A DNA stretch of 64,000 nt from Corallium rubrum (Eukaryota > Cnidaria > Anthozoa > Scleralcyonacea > Coralliidae). A program made the translations under genes and the position numbers. The notes beneath the pieces were generated by a model that was not told the DNA's origin, ran no database searches, and saw nothing but the letters and a program-made list of their open reading frames with translations. The DNA lies in the NCBI GenBank assembly GCA_964035015.1, contig CAXIUP010000141.1, forward strand, positions 632,501 to 696,500. Reading direction: 5' to 3'. Of this stretch, positions 8,592 through 17,511 are shown piece after piece (position 1 is the first letter of the stretch; the number at the start of each line of letters is the position of its first letter).

Positions 8592-9017
8592 TTAAATAAA
8601 CCCTACCCTATGTGCTATGAAACCTACAGAGACTCCTGCTATAGCAACAAACATTGCCTGGTACTTCTGCATCTCCTTAGAAGGTTTATAAAAGTCTCCA
8701 AGTTTAGGTTCATCCCTGAAGGTCACACCATTTGAGGTGTATGTTCTCAGCTTATCCAAGGCCCTGTTAGTGGCATTTATATCAACGTTGGCATCACTTA
8801 ACTCTGCTCTAAGTTGAGCCAACCTATCTTTGTGTCTTATCTCATTCTCGTAGAATGATTCCTTGGCTGCTGCCAACTTCTCCATGCTTAGGTTATGTCT
8901 TTTAATCTCCGCCTCATATCCAGTGTGGTTAAGCTTATTAAATAGGAACCCAGCCCCAGCGAAACTTAGTGCTGCGAATGTTGTCTGAAGAGCCCCACCT
9001 GCTAATGCACCTGCCAT
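8592..9017 (-). CDS. Coiled-coil protein with two terminal membrane segments (141 aa)
   Basis: Residues 5-26 (Ala/Gly/Phe-rich) and 119-139 are hydrophobic. Between them lies a charged coiled coil (about 33-92). This layout suits a virion or assembly membrane protein. It sits in a tight leftward operon-like row with 8- to 25-base gaps. No named family is recognised, though proteins of this kind accompany other Polintons. Confidence 0.65.
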   Translation of the reverse strand: MAGALAGGALQTTFAALSFAGAGFLFNKLNHTGYEAEIKRHNLSMEKLAAAKESFYENEIRHKDRLAQLRAELSDANVDINATNRALDKLRTYTSNGVTFRDEPKLGDFYKPSKEMQKYQAMFVAIAGVSVGFIAHRVGFI

Positions 9018-9025
9018 AATGTTAA

Positions 9026-9259
9026 CTAGGTATTCTTGAAGGGGTCCTCAGGTATGTACTTCTTCTGCTGCAGGTATTTGACAGTTAGTGTTGATGCTGT
9101 GATACCAACTGCTAGCTTTACATATGACTTCATACTCTCAGCCGATGTTAGCGGCTCCCTCAGCAACTTCTTACTTGCCATGCTAAACAGTAAGACTCCC
9201 ACCGTAACTAAAACAGCGTCGAATCCTTCATTCATAAGTTCCTTCCTCTGAGCCGACAT
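9026..9259 (-). CDS. Small two-helix membrane protein (77 aa)
   Basis: Hydrophobic stretches at about 14-32 and 46-60 are separated by a basic loop. The C-terminus is charged. It lies nine bases from the preceding and 18 bases from the following gene in the same direction, which supports it as a real gene. Function unknown. Confidence 0.6.
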   Translation of the reverse strand: MSAQRKELMNEGFDAVLVTVGVLLFSMASKKLLREPLTSAESMKSYVKLAVGITASTLTVKYLQQKKYIPEDPFKNT

Positions 9260-9277
9260 ACTACTAGTGATATTTAG

Positions 9278-9631
9278 TTACAATGTCTCCAGATTACTAG
9301 TCTTTGCAACTGGCTCATCTGTGGGTGTGACAACAGCAGCGGCTATCACTTCCCTCCTATCACTCCTCCATGAAAAGTACAGTGACATGCCCGCCACCAG
9401 AAGTCCTGCTAGTCCTAACATATATCCATTAGAAGGTAATGACCATGAGGAATCTGGCTCCTCCATCTTTATCCTTTCCTTCATCTTCTTTTCCTTTGCT
9501 GCTTTGGATATTGCTGCCAGCCTCTTACCTGCCTCTACACGTTTGGGATCTTTAGTCTTAACATCAGTAGTGATCTTAGGGTTCTTACTGTCAGTCATCT
9601 TATAGATTACCTCAGGTTTGCTGTCAGTCAT
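9278..9631 (-). CDS. Basic single-pass membrane protein (117 aa)
   Basis: Residues 27-54 are strongly basic with the core DPKRVEAGKRLAAISK. A membrane segment follows at 68-86. The basic segment could bind nucleic acid or lie on the inner virion face. A 33-bp direct duplication repeats the CTATAAG-ATG start region in frame, so translation may begin at residue 1 (9631) or residue 12 (9598). Function is not known. Confidence 0.6.
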   Translation of the reverse strand: MTDSKPEVIYKMTDSKNPKITTDVKTKDPKRVEAGKRLAAISKAAKEKKMKERIKMEEPDSSWSLPSNGYMLGLAGLLVAGMSLYFSWRSDRREVIAAAVVTPTDEPVAKTSNLETL

Positions 9632-9654
9632 CTTATAGATTACCTCAGGTTTAC

Positions 9655-10530
9655 TTACCGTCTTGCTGTCAGATACACTGCAGATACCGCTAAGATAACT
9701 GTGAGATACTTACCAGTAAATACTAGAACATCTCCACCAGCCTCCTCAATATCTGACCATGGTATACTTACCTTAGCTGGGTTAAGCTTCTCCCACTTTC
9801 TCCTCTTCTTCCCCGCATGTATCACATCTGAGGCTCCTCTTGTTAGTCCAACTGCTAGCCCTGTGACTATCGCCGCTATGCTAAGACCAATACCCGCTAT
9901 CACACCGGCCCTCTTAACAATTCCTCTATGAAGTCTTTCACTCCACTCATCATAGTGCCTCCTTATACCATCCCTCAATGTGTCATCTGCCATAACTCCC
10001 CCTTCCGACCTGTACTCAGCTCCCGAGTATGTCACTAGGTAGTCTGTAGGACCATCCATATGACTAATATCTCTGGTAACACTAATAATCCTGCTATCCA
10101 GTAGATAGTCCATAAACCTGGTGTCATCACATTCACGGATGTTAAGGACTCTTCTGAATAAGTCTGCCAGTCTGTTATGTTCAATATCCCTACTGTCAGT
10201 ATTTCCACCGAAGCTAGTTTCCTCAATATCAGGTATGTTGTCATCAACCCTATTATTACCTATCTCATCCATCCTAATATACTCATGGGCTGTGTTAGTA
10301 TCACGACCAGCGATCCTGTTCGGTCTGCTCTCATCAAATTCTTCATGGATGTTTAATGGTGCTTCCTCAGCGATACGGATCTCATTACCAAAACGGCTCA
10401 CCTCGTAATTAGGGTCTTCATTAGTTTCACTGAAAACTGTTTCCTCAGTCTGAGGTTCATCATTGGGAATCTCATAGTCACCGTAAGCGCTATCTTTAGC
10501 ATTCATTTTAATCTCTTCGAAGCCCTCCAT
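9655..10530 (-). CDS. Acidic protein with C-terminal membrane segments (291 aa)
   Basis: The first 130 residues are acidic and low in structure. The C-terminus has hydrophobic segments at about 209-230 and 270-288, split by a basic KKRRK stretch. The plan (long soluble acidic part, then membrane anchors) parallels the 488-aa protein on the other arm. A virion membrane role is inferred. The start at 10530 is preceded by AGTATT and overlaps the upstream gene by 23 bp. Confidence 0.65.
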   Translation of the reverse strand: MEGFEEIKMNAKDSAYGDYEIPNDEPQTEETVFSETNEDPNYEVSRFGNEIRIAEEAPLNIHEEFDESRPNRIAGRDTNTAHEYIRMDEIGNNRVDDNIPDIEETSFGGNTDSRDIEHNRLADLFRRVLNIRECDDTRFMDYLLDSRIISVTRDISHMDGPTDYLVTYSGAEYRSEGGVMADDTLRDGIRRHYDEWSERLHRGIVKRAGVIAGIGLSIAAIVTGLAVGLTRGASDVIHAGKKRRKWEKLNPAKVSIPWSDIEEAGGDVLVFTGKYLTVILAVSAVYLTARR

Positions 10531-11044
10531 AATACTCCGATGATTTCATATACGCATGGCCTCTATAGACCCTACTATACCTATCCTTTATTTTCTTCTC
10601 CAGCGGCATAGTGCTGTCATTTATTATGTTGTCTACCATAGTCAGATTGCTAAACATTGTGGATCTGTCAAACTCGATACCTCTGAGATATCCTTTGATG
10701 GTGTTTAGTGACTTTGTATAGCTCTTGTATGCAACCTCACACTGACTTACTTTCTCCGCTATTCTCTTATTCTTGATATACCCATGCATAAGAAGTCCGA
10801 CAGCACTTATAGATAATGTAGCGAATCCATCTAATGCGCTAAACGCCCCGCCAGCAACAGTCAGGAATATAGCAGACATGTTCATGGTAAGATTGATCCT
10901 AGAGAGTCTCTTAAATTGCCACTGGTAGCAGGTAGCCATCATGTGGTAATGCTCGTAAAGCGACTTTAACATCTCAACCTCCCCCTGGCTAAGCTTATCG
11001 GATATGTGGTTGAATCTTATTATACTCTTCTCTCTGTTAAGCAT
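10508..11044 (-). CDS. SLATT-like two-helix membrane protein (178 aa)
   Basis: A helical N-terminus (about 18-48) precedes a hairpin of two membrane helices (about 53-70 and 74-90), then long amphipathic helices. This order recalls SLATT domains, two-membrane-helix effectors known mainly from bacterial conflict systems. The resemblance is structural and by eye, so it could instead be an unrelated viral membrane protein. The gene lies between the fiber-like gene and the acidic membrane protein in the leftward block. Confidence 0.5.
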   Translation of the reverse strand: MLNREKSIIRFNHISDKLSQGEVEMLKSLYEHYHMMATCYQWQFKRLSRINLTMNMSAIFLTVAGGAFSALDGFATLSISAVGLLMHGYIKNKRIAEKVSQCEVAYKSYTKSLNTIKGYLRGIEFDRSTMFSNLTMVDNIINDSTMPLEKKIKDRYSRVYRGHAYMKSSEYYGGLRRD

Positions 11045-11057
11045 AACATAGGCAGGA

Positions 11058-11801
11058 TTAAACAGGCTCGTAAAACGCTACAGTTAGACAACTCTCATTA
11101 CCACTAGTCAGCCCAGTTATTGTTGGGTAGATGTAACCGACAGATGGTTTATTAGTAGCCTGCTGTGCTGAGATAGTATCTTTCACATAGAAGTCATGAT
11201 TAACAGGTATAGACCAGTGACCGCTATAATGTCTATCTGCATTACCTAAGGTTAGTGTACCCAGTAGCTCGGAACCTTGTGTATCCTTATAGGTGACATA
11301 GTACAGACGGTACGCAACCTGAACAACATTGTCAGGCACGACTCCATCTGTGTCGAACGAGTGGCATAATATTCTTATCATGGTGTCCTTACTTACTGGG
11401 ACCATTGGGTAGGCGTTACTATTGAGTGCTTCCGGCGTTCCACCAGTTGCTTGGTAGTACCAGACCATTGTGGCGTTAAGTCTGTAATTTTCCTTCTTAG
11501 CGAACTTTTCTGTGGCATACTTCTTATTTATCAGGTGGTTGTCATCAGTTGCTTTTTTACTCTGGGTTATTCCGTACACCCCCATATCAATGTCTCCTGT
11601 TGCTGTACCTTTTAGTTTGTCCCTCTTAGCGAGAAATTCCCCGGTTACATAGTCCCTGCAAGTCACATGAGTACCATCTGACGGATATCTGGGATGGCTT
11701 ATCTGAAATCCTTCCATATTAATGTCTCCCGTTGCCTTACCATCTAGGGCGTTGGTGGTGGTTGTATCAGTGCCATTGCTAAAACCTAAATTAAGACTCA
11801 T
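11058..11801 (-). CDS. Fiber-like virion protein (247 aa)
   Basis: Two N-terminal repeats, residues 25-52 and 69-97, share the plan GDI(N/D)M...I......D..H.....Y, typical of phage and viral tail-fiber shafts. The remaining 140 residues are beta-rich with many Thr, Tyr and Gly and could form a head domain. In adenovirus-like particles such a protein sits on the vertex and binds the host cell; that role is inferred. It is divergently placed, 40 bp from the penton-like gene, which fits a shared vertex complex. Confidence 0.6.
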   Translation of the reverse strand: MSLNLGFSNGTDTTTTNALDGKATGDINMEGFQISHPRYPSDGTHVTCRDYVTGEFLAKRDKLKGTATGDIDMGVYGITQSKKATDDNHLINKKYATEKFAKKENYRLNATMVWYYQATGGTPEALNSNAYPMVPVSKDTMIRILCHSFDTDGVVPDNVVQVAYRLYYVTYKDTQGSELLGTLTLGNADRHYSGHWSIPVNHDFYVKDTISAQQATNKPSVGYIYPTITGLTSGNESCLTVAFYEPV

Positions 11802-11841
11802 ATATTAGGACATATAAGCCTGCCATAATATTATCTATATT
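11802..11841. promoter_or_regulatory. Central divergent promoter
   Basis: Only 40 bp separate the two gene arms. The spacer has AT-rich words on both sides (CCTAATAT before the leftward ATG, TATCTATATT before the rightward ATG) and a short GCC-containing centre. It probably drives both vertex-protein genes. Confidence 0.5.
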
Positions 11842-12507
11842 ATGAGGAAACTTACTGTGACCATAGAAGGATCATATAAGGTTATTAGACTTGAGGAGCC
11901 TATAATGACAGGGAAAAATCCTCGTATTATGCTGAAGAAGGCTTACATAATGTGGGAGTACTTTAATGTGACCAGCAGCAAGGGTAACTACTATGTTCAC
12001 AATAAGAGGGTGAACAAATTCCTTGGGGATGGTTATTATACATTCCAGGATTTTAAGAAGATACTTGAGAGGAACAGTGGGGTTACATTAACACTTAGTA
12101 AACCAGAGGCTAAGTGTACGATGGTGACCGACAGTAGCACGACGCTAGTACTGCATAACAACTTAGCATCTTTACTGGGATTCAGCACCCGTATATTCTT
12201 ACCAGGTAGTAGCACAAAGAGTGGGCTGATAAATGTGAATAATGGGTTGAAGTACCTGGTGGTGATGTGTAATGTAATATCTACATCAATGAATCTGTAT
12301 AATGAGAGGAAGAGTAATACCCTAGTAAGTCTTCCAGTCACTAGTGAGCAGCCGCTGTTCGGTTCGACACAGTCATTTGTTGACATTGAGACAGAGTTGG
12401 AAATTGGTAAAGGTGTTATAAATGAGTTGGAATTCCATGTGACAGATCAGAGTGGAAACCCGCTGAATGGTTTTGGGAGCATATTGCTGGAGCTGTACAT
12501 CTCGTAG
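11842..12507 (+). CDS. mCP: Minor capsid protein, penton-like (221 aa)
   Basis: The protein has the Polinton minor-capsid pattern: a LASLLGF motif near residue 110, a strand with VVMCNVISTSMNLYN near 139-154, and a C-terminal LEFHVTDQSGNPL segment. These proteins form single jelly-roll pentons at the capsid vertices in the family. It is the first gene of the rightward block, followed after five bases by integrase. The start is preceded by a TATATT sequence. Confidence 0.8.
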   Translation: MRKLTVTIEGSYKVIRLEEPIMTGKNPRIMLKKAYIMWEYFNVTSSKGNYYVHNKRVNKFLGDGYYTFQDFKKILERNSGVTLTLSKPEAKCTMVTDSSTTLVLHNNLASLLGFSTRIFLPGSSTKSGLINVNNGLKYLVVMCNVISTSMNLYNERKSNTLVSLPVTSEQPLFGSTQSFVDIETELEIGKGVINELEFHVTDQSGNPLNGFGSILLELYIS

Positions 12508-12512
12508 AGTAT

Positions 12513-13601
12513 ATGGACAATGACATAGAATTGGAACAGGGGCTGAGAGATATATACTATAACCCAGCAACTGGTTACCAGTCAGCTGAGAGACTTTACC
12601 AGAAATCATTGGCTGATGGACTACCGGGTGTGAGTAGGAAGAAGGTCACTGAGTGGTTGAGATCGCAGGACACTTTTACACGGTATAGGAAAATAGTTAG
12701 AAAGCATAAGTTCAGACAGACTAGGGTTTACTACCTAGGTGAGCAGCTACAGATGGATCTTGTTGATATGGGTAAGTATGGGAATAAGAACGGGGGATAC
12801 CGTTGGATACTGACGGCTGTTGAAATTCTAAGTAGATATGCCTTTGCAATCCCTGTGTATAGGAAAGACACCGGAAACATGACCAAGGCGGTAACGTTGT
12901 TGCTTAATAAATTTAAGAAGCGTTTTGGAGCGGATCCAGAACTGGTGCCGTTTGATGATGGTAGGGAATTTTACAATGTTGGGGTGAGGTCCTTACTGGA
13001 GGGAGCTGGTGCTAAGTACTTTAGCACTCTATCAGATAAGAAGGCTGCTGTTGTGGAACGGTTCAACAGAACCCAAAAGACGGCTATGTGGAAGTACTTT
13101 TACAGTAAGGGAACATATAAGTGGACTGATGTTCTAGACTCGCTGGTTAGTAATTACAATAACAGTAAGCATAGAACTATACTGATGAAGCCGGCTAATG
13201 TGAATAAAAGTAATGAGGCTGAAGTGTGGAACACCTTATTTGGCCACACCTTTGGAGAATACCCTCTAGCTAAATTTAAAGTTGGTGATACTGTCAGGAT
13301 AAGTAAGTACAAAAGCATATTCACTAAGGGCTATGAGGCTAACTTCACAGAGGAACTATTCAAGGTGACTAAGGTGATTAGGGGTGATCCGAATGTTTAT
13401 GAAATAGAGGACTTAGAGGGTGAGCCAGTAATTGGGAAGTTTTATGAGGAGGAGTTAAGTGCTGTTGTTAAGAAGGATCATGTTTACAGGGTGGAGAAAG
13501 TACTGAAAAGGAAAAAGAAGATGGCCCTGGTGAAGTGGCTCGGGTATGATAGCAAGCATAATAGCTGGATACCTGATAGTGATATCCATAATATTGGTTA
13601 G
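12513..13601 (+). CDS. int: Retrovirus-like integrase with chromodomain (362 aa)
   Basis: The catalytic core has D82 (QMDLVD), D148 in the FDDGREF motif and E182 (VVERFNRT), a D,D-33-E arrangement. Upstream is a helical N-terminal region. The C-terminus (about 325-362) is a chromodomain: YRVEKVLKRKKK...VKWLGY...SWIP. It catalyses insertion of the element; the chromodomain probably binds chromatin. The frame is intact, and the flanking target-site duplication shows the activity worked here or in a sister copy. Confidence 0.95.
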   Translation: MDNDIELEQGLRDIYYNPATGYQSAERLYQKSLADGLPGVSRKKVTEWLRSQDTFTRYRKIVRKHKFRQTRVYYLGEQLQMDLVDMGKYGNKNGGYRWILTAVEILSRYAFAIPVYRKDTGNMTKAVTLLLNKFKKRFGADPELVPFDDGREFYNVGVRSLLEGAGAKYFSTLSDKKAAVVERFNRTQKTAMWKYFYSKGTYKWTDVLDSLVSNYNNSKHRTILMKPANVNKSNEAEVWNTLFGHTFGEYPLAKFKVGDTVRISKYKSIFTKGYEANFTEELFKVTKVIRGDPNVYEIEDLEGEPVIGKFYEEELSAVVKKDHVYRVEKVLKRKKKMALVKWLGYDSKHNSWIPDSDIHNIG

Positions 13602-13608
13602 TGTATAG

Positions 13609-15075
13609 ATGGCTGAAGGTGGTGACGTATTTGACGATTTTGAAATGAAAAACAGATACCCTGGATATGATGAAATGGATGATGACCAGTTGGAGTTAGA
13701 ATACTCTAACCTGTTAAGTCAGGGTGATAATGGTTCAGGCAAATCTGAGAGGATCATATATGTTAGAGATCTTATAGCCAGAAGAGGATTAGAGTATGAT
13801 GATTCATTCTTAGACTTAGATGATGGTAAAACGGTTACTATTAAAAACGCTAATGGCTCCACCATAGAAGTACCAGGTGTTGAATTCATCCATAACCCAC
13901 AGGATGATCAGAGCAATTTCACCCGTATTAATGATGAGGTATATAGTGTACTTGACGGGACACTTGGTGATGATGAAAGCATACTCAACGAAAGTAAGTA
14001 CGATGAGGTTATGGAAAGACTTAAAAACGTTAAGTCGAAGAATAAAGCTAATATTGGCAATCAACTTGAAAGGGTTGTAGCTGTGACGAAAATAGTTCAA
14101 GTTAAAAACAAAGTCAACCTAAACCCAAAAAACCGGATAGCACAGGAGATACTGGACAGATCAATTATTATTCAACGAAAAGACGGAGAAGATACATTAT
14201 GGTTTAAACCTAAATTAAAAAGCGGAAGGTTATCAGGCAGAGCAGTACAGATTATGAAACGTGGTAAAACAAAAGTCCCACAGTACTCGACAGCTATTGG
14301 GTCGGAAAATGCTGTTGGTCAGTATAAAAAGCTAATTAGCGATTACAGAAAAGACATAGGGTATAGGAAAGTCTTTTTTGAAGAAACTGAATCAGAGGAC
14401 TACCCAGTGGTTGATATACAGGCCAACTCTAATAACTACGTAGATATACCTGGACTGACTACTAGAGAAAATCGTGAAATGAGAGGTGTACTGAACCCAT
14501 CATCCGCCATGGACCCAAACTCAAGGGTAGGTGATCAGGGAGCCTTACAGCTCCAAGCGAACTACTTTGATGAAGCAGCAGCTGAAACGGAGGAACAGAT
14601 GACTTCAGAAAATGAAGATAACAGGGGGCTGGCAGAAAGAATAGAAGGACTAAGAAAGGCTCAAGATCTTGTGTTAGAGCAGAGACAACTGGAAGAGACA
14701 AGGGAGCAGCAGGAGGAAGACATATCCAGGCTAGAGAGATTCAAAGAGTGGATGAAGGAGAACTGGCTTGGTGCCACATCACTTGCTGTTGGCCTGGCTA
14801 GCATTCTGACGACTGTGATCATAGGGTTGCGTCACAATATTAAAAGGGGTTCTAACGCTGTCGGGTCATTCGGACGGTCGGTCTATAACGCCTTTAGGAA
14901 TCTGACAAAGAAACTCGGCCCAGTGTTAGGTCCTATTATCGTGGCGGTTGGTAACCTTATAGTTGCTCTGCTAAAGTATGGTGCCATGGGGTTGGCTTGG
15001 TTGGCTAGCAATCTGTGGGTGTTGGTTATAGCGATTGTGTGGATGGTTTATGACAGGTATGGTAAAAGTAAATAA
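13609..15075 (+). CDS. Large virion-type membrane protein (488 aa)
   Basis: Residues 1-330 are acidic and soluble. A long coiled coil runs about 325-383. Three hydrophobic segments follow at about 387-408, 437-459 and 463-480, with a KRGSNAVGSFGRS linker. It sits between integrase and the major capsid gene, a place often taken by Polinton proteins of unknown role. It may be an inner-capsid or membrane-active entry factor; the sequence does not prove this. Its layout resembles the 291-aa protein at 10530. No protease motif is seen. Confidence 0.7.
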   Translation: MAEGGDVFDDFEMKNRYPGYDEMDDDQLELEYSNLLSQGDNGSGKSERIIYVRDLIARRGLEYDDSFLDLDDGKTVTIKNANGSTIEVPGVEFIHNPQDDQSNFTRINDEVYSVLDGTLGDDESILNESKYDEVMERLKNVKSKNKANIGNQLERVVAVTKIVQVKNKVNLNPKNRIAQEILDRSIIIQRKDGEDTLWFKPKLKSGRLSGRAVQIMKRGKTKVPQYSTAIGSENAVGQYKKLISDYRKDIGYRKVFFEETESEDYPVVDIQANSNNYVDIPGLTTRENREMRGVLNPSSAMDPNSRVGDQGALQLQANYFDEAAAETEEQMTSENEDNRGLAERIEGLRKAQDLVLEQRQLEETREQQEEDISRLERFKEWMKENWLGATSLAVGLASILTTVIIGLRHNIKRGSNAVGSFGRSVYNAFRNLTKKLGPVLGPIIVAVGNLIVALLKYGAMGLAWLASNLWVLVIAIVWMVYDRYGKSK

Positions 15076-15090
15076 GATATAACTTAGTCT

Positions 15091-16326
15091 ATGTTGCAGG
15101 AAGATAGAATCAATCCGAGCTACAAACTAAAGAGACCAGACAGTAGTAAGAAAGGAACTAGGAGAGTAGTCGATGTGACATTCAACCCAACACATATATC
15201 CTCTGGTCAGGACCTGTATGTAAAGCTATCGACATTACCGGTTAATCATGTGTTAATCCCTGGCAGTAGAATGCTTACTTTCAGCCTTAAGAATGGTAAT
15301 AAGGAGTCATACCATCAGAACAATCTAAAGTCCACCCTTTTTAAACAAATCACCCATATGTTCAATGGAGAAAAATACAGAGATCTGAATGAGGCTCATG
15401 TTCTCAGGTGCTATGAGGACCTTTGGTCTAAGTCAAAGCGGGTTGGAAAAATTGATCAGGGTCTTGGTGGGAGTGTGAATCTTGCTAAGCTAAGGAGTCA
15501 GGATGCAAGTGGTGATAACAGTGTTGCTGGTGATGTTCTCATGAATAGCATCTACGGTGACAGGTTCACAGTTCCTATCGATGATGACTGGCTTACTGAA
15601 AATGGGGCTGTCTACCCCCACGCGCTTCAGAATACACATGAGACTATACTGAAAATTAACAGTCCGGGTAATGTGTTACTACCCGGTGGTAGTGGTAAGG
15701 CTGTGCCAGGTAGCTTTAAACTGGATAACCTAAAGTTGAGGTATGAGACAGTTGAGAATGAGATTCTGGCTAGTGAGACCGAGGGAATCTATAGCAGAGG
15801 GAAATCTTCCTACTACAGTCACGCCACCCTGGTTAAAACCTTCCCAGTTTCTGCTGCTACTACAAAAATCCATGAAAATGTGAACCTACCAAGGAAGTCT
15901 CTAAGAAACATCGTAATGATCTTCACAAGAACCACTGATGGAAGTGAGTCGTTCTACTACCCAGCTACTGAGAGTGTCAAAATAAGTTTCCAGGGTCAAC
16001 CAAATTTCCTGTACACACAGTCGATGAAGAAGTACGATTTCTTTAATGAGGCTAGCCGGGTGTTCTTCCCATGTGATGACAAGTCTGACAGAAATGTTAG
16101 TGAAGCGAATTTCTACAACGATAAGTTCGCCTTGGTCTGTGACTTTTCAACAACGGCGCTAAAGAGGGTACAGGGCCAGGGTGTAAAGCTGACTGACACA
16201 CAAAACGGAATACTTATCGAGGTTGATAAAAGTGCTGGGACCACTGCCTGTACCTGCTACCTGTACGTTCTGTCTGATGGGCTAATAAACCTGGCTAATG
16301 GACAGCTTCAGTCTATTCAGTATTAG
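15091..16326 (+). CDS. MCP: Major capsid protein, double jelly-roll (411 aa)
   Basis: Recognised by family-type segments: the N-terminal strand set PGSRMLTFSLKN (57-68), LKLRYETVENEIL at 214-226, and NVNLPRKSLRNIVMIFTR at 263-280 followed by VKISFQGQPNFLYTQSM (296-312). These match the second jelly-roll of Polinton capsids. The protein builds the icosahedral shell. It is directly followed, after three bases, by the packaging ATPase, the usual morphogenesis pair. The length is slightly short for Polintons. The frame is intact. Confidence 0.87.
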   Translation: MLQEDRINPSYKLKRPDSSKKGTRRVVDVTFNPTHISSGQDLYVKLSTLPVNHVLIPGSRMLTFSLKNGNKESYHQNNLKSTLFKQITHMFNGEKYRDLNEAHVLRCYEDLWSKSKRVGKIDQGLGGSVNLAKLRSQDASGDNSVAGDVLMNSIYGDRFTVPIDDDWLTENGAVYPHALQNTHETILKINSPGNVLLPGGSGKAVPGSFKLDNLKLRYETVENEILASETEGIYSRGKSSYYSHATLVKTFPVSAATTKIHENVNLPRKSLRNIVMIFTRTTDGSESFYYPATESVKISFQGQPNFLYTQSMKKYDFFNEASRVFFPCDDKSDRNVSEANFYNDKFALVCDFSTTALKRVQGQGVKLTDTQNGILIEVDKSAGTTACTCYLYVLSDGLINLANGQLQSIQY

Positions 16327-16329
16327 TGT

Positions 16330-16944
16330 ATGGATCAGCCGGAGACTATTCTGATAGTTGGGCCATCTGGATGTGGTAAAACTTACACATTGCTTAACAA
16401 AATACTTTCTGTGGAGTATGGGAAGTATTTTGACTTCATCATAATACTCTGTCCCACACTGTGGATAAATATGACATACCTAGACTGGGGATATCTTAAT
16501 AGCGACCCTGATGTCATAGGACTTAGCATAAGTCCAGAACTTAGCATAAGTCCAGATAGACTAGACCCTGTTATTGAGGCAGTAGTAAAAATTTACTCTG
16601 GATCTAAGACTGCTGTAATAGTTGATGACATGAGTAACACAGGTGATCAACATCTTAACGACGGCATGCTGGCTTTTTTATCATATAGTGGTAGGCATCA
16701 TAATATCACATTGTTCATTCTCACTCAGAAGCTGAATAGTGTCGCGACTGGTATAAGGGACAATACCACTAGACTGTTATTTTTCAGCACACATAACAGG
16801 AGAAGTATGAAGGTGTTGAGGGATGAGTTCTTCGGACATATAGCAGACGCTGAAATGGAGAAGTCTATCATTGCGCATCTTGCCACTGGTAAATGCCTTG
16901 ACATTAAACTCAGTGCGCAGCCACCGACCTATGAAGTTAAATGA
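16330..16944 (+). CDS. ATPase: FtsK/HerA-type genome-packaging ATPase (204 aa)
   Basis: Walker A is GPSGCGKT at 11-18, Walker B is AVIVDD at 95-100, and a LTQK sensor lies at 131-134. The order matches the A32-like packaging ATPases of Polintons and large DNA viruses, which pump DNA into the capsid. A perfect 18-bp tandem duplication at 16521-16556 adds six residues (LSISPE repeated as LSISPD) in a loop, a recent in-frame change that probably leaves the core intact. Confidence 0.92.
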   Translation: MDQPETILIVGPSGCGKTYTLLNKILSVEYGKYFDFIIILCPTLWINMTYLDWGYLNSDPDVIGLSISPELSISPDRLDPVIEAVVKIYSGSKTAVIVDDMSNTGDQHLNDGMLAFLSYSGRHHNITLFILTQKLNSVATGIRDNTTRLLFFSTHNRRSMKVLRDEFFGHIADAEMEKSIIAHLATGKCLDIKLSAQPPTYEVK

Positions 16945-16959
16945 AACATAACCTAATGT

Positions 16960-17511
16960 ATGCCAAAGAGGGAAGGTAAGCGCAGTAAAAATGAGCCAGT
17001 TGTTATTGAAGATGAGGCTATTGAAAAACTAGTTGATGAGCTACAGGTTGCGGAAAAGAGTATTGCTAAAACTGTGAGCACTGAGGAACCTAGCATAGAC
17101 ACCAGGCGCGAGGAACTTATAACTGCATCTGATGATGGGTACATTACCCAGAAGTCCGGACATATAAGAAAATGTAGTGAAAAGACATTAGACAAAATTT
17201 ACAAGGCTTATGAAGCTAAAAGGAAGAAGGACGCAGACGGGTTCCTAACAGATTTACTAATAAGTCAGTTCTCAACAATGCTTGGTGGTCTTGACGCAAT
17301 TGAGGATCCTGTTGCGCTGACAGATGAACTTAAGAATAATGGTATACTGAGAAAAGATGTTGAGAGTATTATATCAGTAGTTAGCCCATACATACCCCTT
17401 ATAGGGTTACTCGGAGGTGTCGCCATAACTGGTAAGCACATATACCAGCATAAGACCAAACTGGTGGAGAATAGTACACAACCTATGGTATATGAACAAG
17501 ACCCTAAGTAG
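16960..17511 (+). CDS. Polinton protein of unknown role with C-terminal membrane helix (183 aa)
   Basis: The N-terminus is basic (KREGKRSK), then acidic. A central helical block follows (about 78-135), and the sequence SPYIPLIGLLGGVAITGKH near 141-159 forms a probable membrane helix. Proteins of this form recur downstream of the packaging ATPase in cnidarian Polintons, by recollection. Its last 20 bases overlap the next gene, suggesting co-expression. Confidence 0.65.
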   Translation: MPKREGKRSKNEPVVIEDEAIEKLVDELQVAEKSIAKTVSTEEPSIDTRREELITASDDGYITQKSGHIRKCSEKTLDKIYKAYEAKRKKDADGFLTDLLISQFSTMLGGLDAIEDPVALTDELKNNGILRKDVESIISVVSPYIPLIGLLGGVAITGKHIYQHKTKLVENSTQPMVYEQDPK

